Shown: piece by piece, positions 1 to 7,882 of the stretch
Position numbering within the stretch: the stretch's first letter is position 1
How the letters are laid out: every line of letters starts with the position of its first letter
Source: Chitinophagaceae bacterium
Lineage (GTDB): Bacteria; Bacteroidota; Bacteroidia; Chitinophagales; UBA10324
Length of the DNA stretch: 13,668 bases
Assembly (NCBI GenBank): GCA_023251195.1
Contig: JAHEZG010000060.1
Span: 1 to 13,668, forward strand
Reading direction: 5' to 3'
Program-made: the position numbers and the translations under genes
The notes under the pieces: generated by a model
The model's input: the letters and a program-made list of their open reading frames with translations, nothing else
The model's database searches: none
What the model was told of the DNA's origin: nothing

Positions 1-2
1 CG

Positions 3-1622
3 GTGGCAGCCTTTGCAGGGGGAAAAAGAATAAATAATAAGTGGCGCGAAATTTTAGCCGACCGCAATTCACTCGCTCAAATAAAATTAAAAGACCCTGA
101 AGCATTATCGAAGTTTGAAAAGAACATAACCAACTGGTTAAAGAATGCAGGCAATATCACACTGCAAATGTTGTTTGAGGAAATACTGAACGACAGCGGC
201 TTGTTGCAACACATTTTAAAGAGCGATGAAAAAATATGGTTGATGCAGGTGCTCACCACTTTCTTTGATTTCCTGAAAGCAGAAAGCGCCAAGCATCCGA
301 GAATAAAAATTGCACAGTTCCTGGAGATGATTGAGCAGATGGAAAAAAATGAATTGGGATTGCCGGTGAACAAAACTGTTTTCAGAGCAGATGGTGTAAA
401 CTTTATTACTGCGCACTCCGCCAAAGGACTGGAATTTCAACATGTGTTTTTGATTGGATGCACGGCCGATAAATGGGAAAGCGCCGGAGGTGGTGGAAGC
501 AATTATTCATTGCCCGATACACTCACTTACACAAAGGACGATAACAAAATTGAAGGACTGCGCCGATTATTTTATGTAGCAATGACCCGCGCAAAAGAAT
601 ATTTAAACATCTCATTTGCCGATACAAACAACGAAGGAAAAAAATTGGCACCATCGCAATTTGTAGCTGAAGTAATTGCCGGAACCGGAATAGAAATTAC
701 AACTGCAAATGTGGAAGCCGAAGAATTATTTGAAATGGGAATGACCTTGCTTTTGAAAAATGAAAAACCACACATCGAATTATTCGATCGGGATTTCATT
801 CAATCGAAGGTGGAGAATTTTTCGATGAGTGTTTCGGCTTTGAATAAATATTTAGAGTGTCCGATTTCGTATTACTTCGAGCGGATATTGAATGTGCCGT
901 TTGCCAAGAATGATTCTATGGCATTTGGGAATGCAGTTCACTGGGCGCTCAATCGTTTGTTTGTGAAGATGCGCGATTCAGAGGAGAAAAAATTTCCATC
1001 CATTGATGATGTGTTGAATGATTTCAGTTTTGAAATGAGCCGACAGAAAGATTCGTTTACTGAAAAACAATACACGAACAGAATGTTGCATGGCAAACAA
1101 ATTTTGCCTGAGTACTACAATCAATACATCAACTCGTGGAACAAAGTGGTGGTGACTGAATACGCCATTCGCAACATTGAAGTAGATGGTGTGCCCGTAA
1201 ATGGTAAATTAGATAAGATTGAATTTACAGGCGCTGATGTGAATGTGGTAGATTACAAAACCGGAAGCGTGCAATACGGAAAAGAAAAATTTCTTCCGCC
1301 CGATCAAAAAAACCCGGTTGGTGGCGATTACTGGCGGCAAATAGTTTTCTATAAAATTTTGCTCGACAATTTTAAAATAGAAAAGTGGAACATGCTGAGC
1401 GGCGAACTGGATTTTGTAGAGAAGGATGAAAAGAAAAATGTTTTTGTAAAAGAAAAAATTGTAGTGACAAAAGATGCCATTGAGTTTGTAAAAAATCAGT
1501 TGAAGGAAACTTACACACGAATAAAAAATCTGGAGTTCTCAGATGGTTGCGGAAAAGAAGATTGTCATTGGTGCAATTTTGTGAAGGAGAATAAACTGGA
1601 AGTGATGGGAGAAAAGGTTTGA
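3..1622 (+). CDS. SF1 helicase fused to RecB-like PD-(D/E)XK nuclease, C-terminal part (5' end outside window)
   Basis: This is the last 539 or so codons of a larger gene; the frame is open to the window edge and the first codon (GTG at 3) is not a credible start. The N-terminal part is the end of the second RecA-like domain of a UvrD/AddA-type helicase: motif V TAHSAKGLEF near residue 137 and motif VI RRLFYVAMTRA near 187. The nuclease domain follows: SALNKYLECP (Cys286), GKLDKIE (Asp404), DYKTG (Asp417, Lys419) and a Q446xxxY450 motif. The C-terminus carries CX4CX2C (Cys516, 521, 524), which with Cys286 forms the iron-sulfur 'staple' known from AddB, Cas4 and Dna2-like nucleases. Family knowledge suggests ATP-driven unwinding with single-strand cleavage in double-strand break repair. 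Being one polypeptide with both activities, it resembles AdnB. Walker A lies upstream of the window, so activity of the helicase half cannot be judged. It is convergent with the next gene. Confidence 0.93.
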   Translation: MAAFAGGKRINNKWREILADRNSLAQIKLKDPEALSKFEKNITNWLKNAGNITLQMLFEEILNDSGLLQHILKSDEKIWLMQVLTTFFDFLKAESAKHPRIKIAQFLEMIEQMEKNELGLPVNKTVFRADGVNFITAHSAKGLEFQHVFLIGCTADKWESAGGGGSNYSLPDTLTYTKDDNKIEGLRRLFYVAMTRAKEYLNISFADTNNEGKKLAPSQFVAEVIAGTGIEITTANVEAEELFEMGMTLLLKNEKPHIELFDRDFIQSKVENFSMSVSALNKYLECPISYYFERILNVPFAKNDSMAFGNAVHWALNRLFVKMRDSEEKKFPSIDDVLNDFSFEMSRQKDSFTEKQYTNRMLHGKQILPEYYNQYINSWNKVVVTEYAIRNIEVDGVPVNGKLDKIEFTGADVNVVDYKTGSVQYGKEKFLPPDQKNPVGGDYWRQIVFYKILLDNFKIEKWNMLSGELDFVEKDEKKNVFVKEKIVVTKDAIEFVKNQLKETYTRIKNLEFSDGCGKEDCHWCNFVKENKLEVMGEKV

Positions 1623-1645
1623 GTTCTCAAATTTTTATTTCACAA

Positions 1646-1664
1646 AATCAGAAATCAGAAATTT
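1646..1664. repeat. Low-complexity AATCAGAAATCAGAAAT repeat, copy 1
   Basis: A tandem AATCAGA-type sequence sits in the 48-base gap between two convergent genes. Its reverse complement recurs exactly over 17 bases at 12919-12935. I see no strong hairpin with a T-run in this gap, so it is not called a terminator. Confidence 0.55.
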
Positions 1665-1670
1665 AATTTT

Positions 1671-3113
1671 TTAGCGACTGCTAATAATTTTTCTATTTGT
1701 GATTCTATTTTCATTATCAATCACTGTTAGAAAATACATTCCACTTTGTAAATTGTCAATTGTGATTCTATTTTCAATGACTGAATGAAGCTGGAAAATA
1801 ATTTTACCAAGCAAATCTGTTATCCTTATTTCTTTAACATTTATTTTTTTGTCAACCTCAACTGTTAAAAAACCATTTGAAGGATTAGGATAAATTTTTA
1901 CATCAAAAGAATTCATTTCACTTTCTTCGATGTTGGTTGATATATCAATTTTGCCTGTGAAAGTGTCGTAGTTTCCAGAACTTACCAATGAGTCATTTCC
2001 AAAATATGCAGTGTTGCAATAACTTCCGGCAGCAAAAACATTTCCTGAATTATCAGTAGCTATTCCATAAACATATTCATTCCACATTGCGCCGCCTGCG
2101 TTAATTGCGTTTATGAAATTTCCATTCTGACCATACTTCGCAATGAATGCATCATAGTTTCCCCAGCCTGAAAGAGTAGTGCTATTAAAAGTTACTGGCT
2201 GAACATAAGATCCACCAATTAAAATGTTGCCCTGATTATTCAGTGCAATGCAACGACCCTCTTGATCGCTTAGCCCTGTTGCTTGCTTCACCCACAATGC
2301 AGTTCCACTTGTATCATACTTCGCTAAAAAAATATCATTTGAAGTTGCAACAAGAACGATGGAATCAAAATCAACAGTATCCACGATTGAACCAGTGAAA
2401 TAAATATTTCCTGAATTGTCTGCTGTTACAGCATAACCGCAATCTTTACTATAACTCAAAATTGAATTCCCTCCTGCTCTTTTTGCCCAAATGCAATTTC
2501 CCGATGAATCGTATTTAGCAATGAAAATATCCTGCGAACCAAGTGCGGTGAGAATATTTGTTCCAAAAGAAACTGTACCTGAAAATTTTCCTGTGATGTA
2601 ACAGTTTGCTAAGTTGTCTGTGCAAATTGAATTGCCTGTTGCGTTAACATTCCGTATCCAAATTTGATTTCCAGATGTATCAAACTTTTGAAGGAATGAT
2701 ATTGAGCCAGTCAAATAAATATATCCTGCATTGTCTAAACTTATTCCATTGCAATTTCCAGCACCACCATTTGTTTTCCATATTTCATTTCCGCTAGAAT
2801 CATATTTAGCAATCAATACTTGATTTGAAGAATCACCTGAAACATATAAGCGACCGGCATTATCCGAAATAATTGTTCTCGCATGCCCATTCCAGATATT
2901 TACTTTCCAAATGGAATTACCAGCTGAGTTGTATTTTGAAATCATTGCATATTCTGATGAATCGAATGCAGTATAACAGTTCCCGTTTCCATCGGTGCAA
3001 ATAGAATGACCATTATCAATTCCTGCACCGCCCTCATTCTTTACCCATTGCCAACCCTGAGAGAATGATAGGGTAGGAAGAATAATAAATATGAAAACAA
3101 ATTGTCTCTTCAT
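1671..3113 (-). CDS. Secreted SBBP-repeat (beta-propeller-like) protein with T9SS type A sorting domain
   Basis: The 480-residue product starts at ATG 3113, where MKRQFVFIFIILPTLSFSQG is a good signal peptide with likely cleavage before or near Gln-Gly. An in-frame ATG at 3227 would add 38 residues ahead of the signal peptide and is rejected. The body is made of repeats of about 50 residues, each with a hydrophobic-AKYD-[ST]-SGN-xIW strand pattern (e.g. IAKYDSSGNEIW, IAKYDSSGNCIWAK, LAKYDTSGTALWVK) and a DNxGNIYxTGS segment. These are typical of SBBP ('beta-propeller repeat') proteins of Bacteroidota. Residues 394-480 are a T9SS C-terminal domain: YPNPSNG, then ITDLLGKII, then LQSGMYFLTV, ending in a short basic tail. 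It should be exported by Sec, pass the outer membrane through T9SS and be anchored or released. The ligand is unknown. There are no catalytic motifs. Confidence 0.9.
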   Translation of the reverse strand: MKRQFVFIFIILPTLSFSQGWQWVKNEGGAGIDNGHSICTDGNGNCYTAFDSSEYAMISKYNSAGNSIWKVNIWNGHARTIISDNAGRLYVSGDSSNQVLIAKYDSSGNEIWKTNGGAGNCNGISLDNAGYIYLTGSISFLQKFDTSGNQIWIRNVNATGNSICTDNLANCYITGKFSGTVSFGTNILTALGSQDIFIAKYDSSGNCIWAKRAGGNSILSYSKDCGYAVTADNSGNIYFTGSIVDTVDFDSIVLVATSNDIFLAKYDTSGTALWVKQATGLSDQEGRCIALNNQGNILIGGSYVQPVTFNSTTLSGWGNYDAFIAKYGQNGNFINAINAGGAMWNEYVYGIATDNSGNVFAAGSYCNTAYFGNDSLVSSGNYDTFTGKIDISTNIEESEMNSFDVKIYPNPSNGFLTVEVDKKINVKEIRITDLLGKIIFQLHSVIENRITIDNLQSGMYFLTVIDNENRITNRKIISSR

Positions 3114-3314
3114 TTCAGCGGAGCTTAATTTTTTAACTCGATTTAAATCTATTTCTTTAAAAAAGTAAAACGGTATTAGAGAATAAATATTATTCCACCT
3201 CAATGGTTTGTTGCCGTCCTGTTTCATTTCTTAAACAAACTTCATCACTGCGTTGGTTTTGAAATTAAGTTTTAACAAAATGTTTTCAGAACATTGTCGT
3301 TAATGATTTTAGCA
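3114..3314. other. Divergent intergenic region between T9SS protein and glucosaminidase genes
   Basis: About 200 AT-rich bases separate the divergent starts at 3113 and 3315 and must hold promoters for both genes. I found no confident match to the Bacteroidota TTG...TAnnTTTG promoter pattern on either strand. The minus-strand frame stays open here, which creates the false upstream start at 3227. Confidence 0.4.
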
Positions 3315-4523
3315 ATGAAGAAAGGAGGTTTTAACTTATTTTTTATTTTACTTGTTACTGTCACACTGAGCCCGTCGAAGTGCGAAGCTCAGGATACTTA
3401 TCAGCAGCGGGTAGTTAATTATATTAACACTTACAAGGAATTAGCAATTGCAGAAATGAAGCGCACAGGAGTGCCTGCAAGTATTACACTCGGTCAGGGA
3501 ATTATTGAAACCGAAGCCGGCAGAAGTTCACTCGCTGCTATTGCAAATAATCATTTCGGAATAAAATGCCACGAAGACTGGACCGGCGACACTTATCATT
3601 TTGATGATGATGCACCGAATGAATGTTTCAGAAAATACGATTCGCCCGATCAGTCATTTAAAGACCACAGCAATTTTTTAAAAAACAAATCGCGATATGC
3701 CTGTTTGTTTCAATTGGATATTACAGATTACAAAGGTTGGGCAAAAGGATTGAAAGCATGTGGTTATGCAACCAACCCGAAGTATGCCGAAATATTAATT
3801 ACAGCAATTGAGAATAATAATTTGCAGCAATATGATTTGCTCGGACTGGATGTAAACTATACTGCAAGTACAAATAGCAATGACAGTACGAATGCAATTT
3901 GTAAAATTCAAAATCAGGATCCGGAAACCGATGCAATAGTTTCTGATTTAGTCAGCGACCCGCAACACGGTCGTGTTTATTTTTTTAACAACATAAAATG
4001 TATTGAACTAAAGCAGGGAGAAACCATGCAAAAGATTGCTGCGGAATATGAATTGGGAATGAAAAGATTATTGAAATACAACGACCTGACATCAAAATCA
4101 AAAGTGCAACCGGGCGATCGTTTATTTCTTCAACCCAAGCATCGCAATGGCGATTTGGCTTATCACACTGTGAAAGAAGATGAAACCATGTTTGAGATTT
4201 CGCAGATGCATGGGATACGATTAATGTACTTGTATGAAAAAAATAAAATGATAATGGGCACTCAGCCTGAGGCAGGTGAGATTTTGAATTTGCGCAGCGA
4301 CCGAATTTCTCCTCCTAAACTTCGCACCAAACAAAAAGTGGTGCAGAAAGAATTGACTTCTTATCATACTGATTCATTGAGTGAAAATATGTATGAGGTG
4401 AAAAAAGGCGATACACTTTATGCCATTTCAAAAATGTATAACCTCACTGTTGACCAATTAAAGCAACTCAACAATTTGAAAAGCGATGCGTTGAGTGTTG
4501 GCGATAAATTAAAAGTGAAGTAA
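3315..4523 (+). CDS. Secreted N-acetylglucosaminidase (GH73/FlgJ-like) with three LysM domains
   Basis: The 402-residue product (from ATG 3315) has a signal peptide (MKKGGFNLFFILLVTV...) ending near CEAQ. Upstream in-frame starts at 3303 (ATG) and 3294 (TTG) are possible but would put residues ahead of the typical MKK start. Residues about 33-163 are a glucosaminidase domain: PASITLGQGIIETEAGRSSL carries the probable catalytic Glu65, followed by NNHFGIKC, the FRKYDSPDQSFKDHSNFL segment and the YATNPKYAEIL segment. Three LysM domains follow at about 226-272, 281-327 and 358-402, the last being the most canonical (YEVKKGDTLYAISKMYN). By family knowledge it cleaves the glycan strands of peptidoglycan in the periplasm while LysM domains hold it on the wall. 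Ser/Cys before the cleavage site do not make a good lipobox. The signal-peptide region overlaps an intergenic-type repeat (3360-3382). Confidence 0.92.
   Translation: MKKGGFNLFFILLVTVTLSPSKCEAQDTYQQRVVNYINTYKELAIAEMKRTGVPASITLGQGIIETEAGRSSLAAIANNHFGIKCHEDWTGDTYHFDDDAPNECFRKYDSPDQSFKDHSNFLKNKSRYACLFQLDITDYKGWAKGLKACGYATNPKYAEILITAIENNNLQQYDLLGLDVNYTASTNSNDSTNAICKIQNQDPETDAIVSDLVSDPQHGRVYFFNNIKCIELKQGETMQKIAAEYELGMKRLLKYNDLTSKSKVQPGDRLFLQPKHRNGDLAYHTVKEDETMFEISQMHGIRLMYLYEKNKMIMGTQPEAGEILNLRSDRISPPKLRTKQKVVQKELTSYHTDSLSENMYEVKKGDTLYAISKMYNLTVDQLKQLNNLKSDALSVGDKLKVK
3360..3382. repeat. Bacteroidota-type 'cactgagc..gtcgaagtg' repeat inside signal-peptide codons
   Basis: The sequence cactgagcccgtcgaagtg, preceded by gtca, is an imperfect palindrome (outer CACT/AGTG). 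From memory, very similar units (cacactgagc-n-gtcgaagtg) are abundant intergenic repeats in Bacteroidota genomes. Here it lies in frame and encodes V-T-L-S-P-S-K-C near the end of the signal peptide. The match to the family is recollection, not a search. Confidence 0.5.
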
Positions 4524-4533
4524 TAGTTTACAT

Positions 4534-4624
4534 GTTCATTGGTTTATTACTTCATTGGTAAATATTTAATAGAATAAATTTTTTTATACTTGTTACTAAC
4601 AAAGTGACGAATAAACCAATGAAC
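4534..4624. repeat. 15-bp inverted repeat with extra direct copies, in glucosaminidase-hpt gap
   Basis: GTTCATTGGTTTATT (4534-4548) is the exact reverse complement of AATAAACCAATGAAC (4610-4624), with 61 bases between. Partial further copies (ttcattggta at 4551, ccaatgaac at 4616, aataaaccggtgaac near 4635) make a cluster of the same word. A small TTGTT-act-AACAA hairpin lies between the arms near 4589-4601. It fills most of the 138-base gap between the two plus-strand genes. Without a T-run next to the stem it is not a standard terminator. Confidence 0.6.
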
Positions 4625-4661
4625 CAATGAACTAATAAACCGGTGAACTTATTTTCGCCCG

Positions 4662-5198
4662 ATGGATAACACAATTCAGGTACTCGATAAAAAATTCAGA
4701 ACTTATATATCAGCTGAAACCATTCAACAAAGAGTAAAAGAACTTGCTGAAAAAATTAACGAGCAATTTGCCCATGAGAAACCGATTTTTCTGGCCATAC
4801 TCAACGGCTCATTTATGTTCGCCGCCGATTTAATGAAGCAGGTAAATATTCCGAGTGAAATTTCATTTGTAAAACTCGCATCCTATCAAGGCACACAATC
4901 AACAGGGCAAGTAAAAACTTTAGTAGGGCTTGATATAAATATTAAAGATCGTACTGTAATTATTATTGAAGACATTGTTGACACCGGAAAAACCTTGAAT
5001 GAATTTCTTCCGGTGTTAAAAGGATTTCAACCGAAAGAAATTTTAATATCTGCTCTGTTATTTAAACCCGCAGCATTGAAGCACGATATAAAAGTGGATT
5101 ACAGCTGCTTTGAAGTTCCCAATGATTTTTTAGTCGGATATGGTTTGGATTACGATGGATATGGAAGAAACCTTCCGGCAATTTATCAATTGTGTTAG
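4662..5198 (+). CDS. hpt: Hypoxanthine phosphoribosyltransferase
   Basis: The enzyme joins hypoxanthine (and often guanine) to PRPP to give IMP or GMP in purine salvage, in the cytoplasm. The 178-residue length is normal. The PRPP-binding signature IIIEDIVDTGKT spans about 100-111, with Glu103/Asp104 contacting the ribose and Asp107 as the probable catalytic base. The N-terminal loop has AILNGSFMFAADL (residues about 45-57). Near the C-terminus, LLFKPAAL carries the purine-contacting Lys135, and the VPNDFLVGYGLDYDGYGRNL segment is the conserved family end. ATG 4662 gives the standard family N-terminus. Its TAG stop overlaps the TAA stop of the convergent hydrolase gene by two bases of each codon, so no separate terminator fits between them. 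Confidence 0.96.
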   Translation: MDNTIQVLDKKFRTYISAETIQQRVKELAEKINEQFAHEKPIFLAILNGSFMFAADLMKQVNIPSEISFVKLASYQGTQSTGQVKTLVGLDINIKDRTVIIIEDIVDTGKTLNEFLPVLKGFQPKEILISALLFKPAALKHDIKVDYSCFEVPNDFLVGYGLDYDGYGRNLPAIYQLC

Positions 5199-6859
5199 TG
5201 CAACACTTCCAGCTTCAATGTTTCAACCCGGGCATTATTTTGTATGGATAAAAAATAAAATCCATTATCAAGTCCATTAATTTTCAATTGAACGGAATTT
5301 TCGCCACGAACTAAATTTTCATTTGACGAATAAATTATTTTTCCGGCAACATCGGCAATATTGATTTTTACCATTTCATTTTTTATTGAATGAATCAACA
5401 GGTTAGAAGTTGTGGAACCTGGATTCGGAAATAAGGTTGAACGAATTTGAACAGCTGAATAATTAATTGTTGACACTGAAATTTCAGGTGAATCATTTAA
5501 GCCGCTATGGTCGGTTTCTGCAGAATCAGAATATGCAGCAACATATTTTTCGCAGTTACCATAAACAGTATCAAGCTGCCACCTGAAATCACCACGAATG
5601 CTTCGGTCGGCCAATTCACATGCACCGGCTGCATACAATAATTTTTCATCAATGCTGTCGGGAACCATAGCGTTTCGGATACTTAAATGATCGAATGCCG
5701 CAAAGCATGTATTATCAGGTAGCCCGGGATAAACCGAATCCAAAACATATTGCAGATAAGATTTATCAGGATTTAAACGAATGAAATTTATTCCGGCATC
5801 AATAATTTTTTGATATTGAAACAATACACCGGGATGGTCGGGTGAGTTAAGATAATGGTCATGATTTTTTGAGGTAATCATAAACAGCAAATCCGGTTTT
5901 TTAATTATAGCCGAATCAATCCAGTTACAACCATTTCGCCAACGCCAGAAATCTGCTGCTTCGGTGGCTGTTGGTATATAAAAGGGTTTCGGATTCGGAA
6001 TTATTCCCAATGAATAACCGAGCTGAATTATTTTTAAACTATAAAAGGCGCGCTCATCAGTACCAGTTCCATAAAGCAAAGGTGCAAGCGGAAAGTCAAT
6101 TGAATCGCCCGGAACTCCATTGTTGTTATTGTCGAAATAAAATCCGGCAAGCGTATCAAAATTCATTGAATAATTAAGATACAATGTTGAACTGTATTTC
6201 AGTTTTGAGTAATCAAAATTTCCGGTGGTATCGTTGTAAGCCATGTTGTGAGTCATGGTAGTTCCACCGGCATTTACATTACCCATATCAGCTAATTGTA
6301 TTTGGTCACCTACCGGCGATTCCCAATTCACAATCCATTTTAAACTGTGCAACTCATTTCCATAAACACCGGCAGTGGCAAGTGACATGTTGCCGCCATT
6401 CGATCCGCCAATCAACCCTACATTCTGATAATTTGGTTCAATCGGAATCAATTGATTAAGATACTGCCCGGTAACATTTGGAATTTCACCGCTGCAAAAC
6501 CGAATTACATCTTTTAATGCTGCAATGCATTTCGGGCCTCGTAAATCATAAGTTCCGCCGCTTAAAAATGGCCCCGAGCCACCACCGGGAAAATTGAAAA
6601 ACACCTGAATAAATCCGAGAGGAGTAAGCACTGCCGGATAAGCAGGAATTATTCCGATGGCTCCTTTTCCACCTGCAATTACAATGGCAACCGGCGCACC
6701 ACAGGTATCGTATCTGGCTGAGTCAGGATAATGAATGTAAACTGTAATGCCGGTTGAGTCGGCAACGCTTGATGGGATGTGGGTTTTAACCGGAATGTTT
6801 TGTGAATATCCATTTTGGCTAAACAGGAAAAGAAAAATTAAAAGATTCCGCACTTGCAT
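5195..6859 (-). CDS. Secreted alpha/beta-hydrolase-like protein with T9SS type A sorting domain
   Basis: The 554-residue product has a signal peptide (MQVRNLLIFLFLFSQNGYSQ, cleavage around 19/20). An alpha/beta-hydrolase core follows: a VAIVIAGGKG strand and turn (57-66), FFNFPGGGSG (87-96), and a nucleophile elbow GLIGGSNGGNMS (148-159), in which Ser153 fits GxSxG. A histidine-rich segment SKNHDHYLNSPDHPG (330-344) probably supplies the catalytic His. The acid residue is not clear. Between elbow and histidine lies a long insertion with a DNNNNGVPGD loop (243-252) like calcium-binding loops. Residues about 470-554 form a T9SS tail (FPNPGSTTSN, IADVAGKIIY, LDNGFYFLSI). It is probably an exported esterase or peptidase of the prolyl-oligopeptidase/dienelactone-hydrolase type with unknown substrate. 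The fold call is good; the reaction is inference. Confidence 0.8.
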   Translation of the reverse strand: MQVRNLLIFLFLFSQNGYSQNIPVKTHIPSSVADSTGITVYIHYPDSARYDTCGAPVAIVIAGGKGAIGIIPAYPAVLTPLGFIQVFFNFPGGGSGPFLSGGTYDLRGPKCIAALKDVIRFCSGEIPNVTGQYLNQLIPIEPNYQNVGLIGGSNGGNMSLATAGVYGNELHSLKWIVNWESPVGDQIQLADMGNVNAGGTTMTHNMAYNDTTGNFDYSKLKYSSTLYLNYSMNFDTLAGFYFDNNNNGVPGDSIDFPLAPLLYGTGTDERAFYSLKIIQLGYSLGIIPNPKPFYIPTATEAADFWRWRNGCNWIDSAIIKKPDLLFMITSKNHDHYLNSPDHPGVLFQYQKIIDAGINFIRLNPDKSYLQYVLDSVYPGLPDNTCFAAFDHLSIRNAMVPDSIDEKLLYAAGACELADRSIRGDFRWQLDTVYGNCEKYVAAYSDSAETDHSGLNDSPEISVSTINYSAVQIRSTLFPNPGSTTSNLLIHSIKNEMVKINIADVAGKIIYSSNENLVRGENSVQLKINGLDNGFYFLSIQNNARVETLKLEVLH

Positions 6860-6986
6860 TATTGATAGCGAGGTACTTGTTGTTAGAATTTACTGCGACC
6901 AATATAATTTAACATTTCATGTTTACAATCATTTTTATAGGCTGAACCGAAAGAACTAAGCGCTGAAACGGTTTTCAAAACTTTAT
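6860..6986. other. Intergenic gap between two minus-strand hydrolase genes
   Basis: This 127-base AT-rich gap must carry the leader and probably the promoter of the secreted hydrolase. I see no strong hairpin or clear promoter motif. Confidence 0.35.
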
Positions 6987-7808
6987 TTAAGAGGTTGAAT
7001 CAAATTTCATCCAGTCGGCAATTGCCAATAAAGATTTTTTCGGCTCTTCAAGCATTCCCATGTGCGCACTTTTTTCAAGCAAACAAATGATTGCTGTGGC
7101 TGGAAGATGTGCCATCATCATACTTCGTTCAATCGGAATGGCTAAATCATTTTTTCCGAAAATCAATAACACCGGAAGATTTGTTTCTTTCAATATTATT
7201 GATAAATCTTTTCTGGCGGCCATGGCCAATGAGGCGCCGGCAATTGATTGTTCGGGAATGATTGCTGCTTTTTCCTCCATTGCAACAATTAACTCCTTGT
7301 TGCGATCAGCAAATACAGGAGTAAAAAGTGTAGGAAAAAGCTGGTAAGCGAAAAGCCGGCTTCCATTATTTAAAACAAACTCCGCCACTTTTTTTCTGGT
7401 TTCTTTTTTCAAATCATCATCGGCAAAACATGAGCTGTGAAAAAGCCCGATTCCTTTTAATTGCTCCGGATATTTTTCGGCAAACGCAAGAGTTACATAT
7501 CCGCCCATTGAATGCCCGAGTAAAAAACATCCACAGGATCCTGCGGATTTTTCAATTTGTTCTCCCTCTAAAACAGCAAGTACTGCTTCAGCCATCAACT
7601 CCATTGATGTATGATTTTTTCCGGGCAATGATTTTCCGAAGCCGGGTAAATCAATGCAGATGATTTTTGATTTGGCGAGAAGCGGTTGCTTGAAATCTTG
7701 CCAGATATTTTTGTCTTCACAAAATCCATGAAGCAGCACAAGTGTTTCGCCTGTGCCTTCAACGGAATAGCTGATGGTTGATTCTAAGTGTTGAATTGTT
7801 TTTTCCAT
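6987..7808 (-). CDS. Cytoplasmic alpha/beta-fold hydrolase
   Basis: A complete 273-residue alpha/beta hydrolase with no signal peptide. The oxyanion-hole region is LVLLHGFCED (23-32). The nucleophile elbow LGHSMGG (97-103) places Ser100. Asp221 in FGKNDLAIP and His249 in KSAHMGML complete the triad in the expected order and spacing. The IDLPGFGKS segment (52-60) is typical of the esterase, BioH, MenH and haloalkane-dehalogenase-like branch. The substrate cannot be told from sequence, so no gene symbol is given. It starts 74 bases from the divergent archaemetzincin gene, so both promoters lie in that short gap. The start ATG gives the family's usual N-terminal strand directly. Confidence 0.9.
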   Translation of the reverse strand: MEKTIQHLESTISYSVEGTGETLVLLHGFCEDKNIWQDFKQPLLAKSKIICIDLPGFGKSLPGKNHTSMELMAEAVLAVLEGEQIEKSAGSCGCFLLGHSMGGYVTLAFAEKYPEQLKGIGLFHSSCFADDDLKKETRKKVAEFVLNNGSRLFAYQLFPTLFTPVFADRNKELIVAMEEKAAIIPEQSIAGASLAMAARKDLSIILKETNLPVLLIFGKNDLAIPIERSMMMAHLPATAIICLLEKSAHMGMLEEPKKSLLAIADWMKFDSTS

Positions 7809-7882
7809 AATGAGAAAGGCGAATGTAAAATCATTAAATAGTCCATTTCAAATCTTACTTTTCATCCGGTCAAAAAAAATCA

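Noticed and set aside
3114..3227. 38-residue N-terminal extension of the SBBP protein
   Set aside because: A clear signal peptide begins at 3113; an extension before it would bury the export signal.
4650..4657. TATTTTCG resembling a Bacteroidota -7 box before hpt
   Set aside because: It ends only four bases before the ATG and has no convincing -33 partner, so the transcript would be leaderless.
6747..6959. 70-codon plus-strand frame overlapping the hydrolase start
   Set aside because: Mostly antisense to the signal-peptide region of the secreted hydrolase, with no features of its own.
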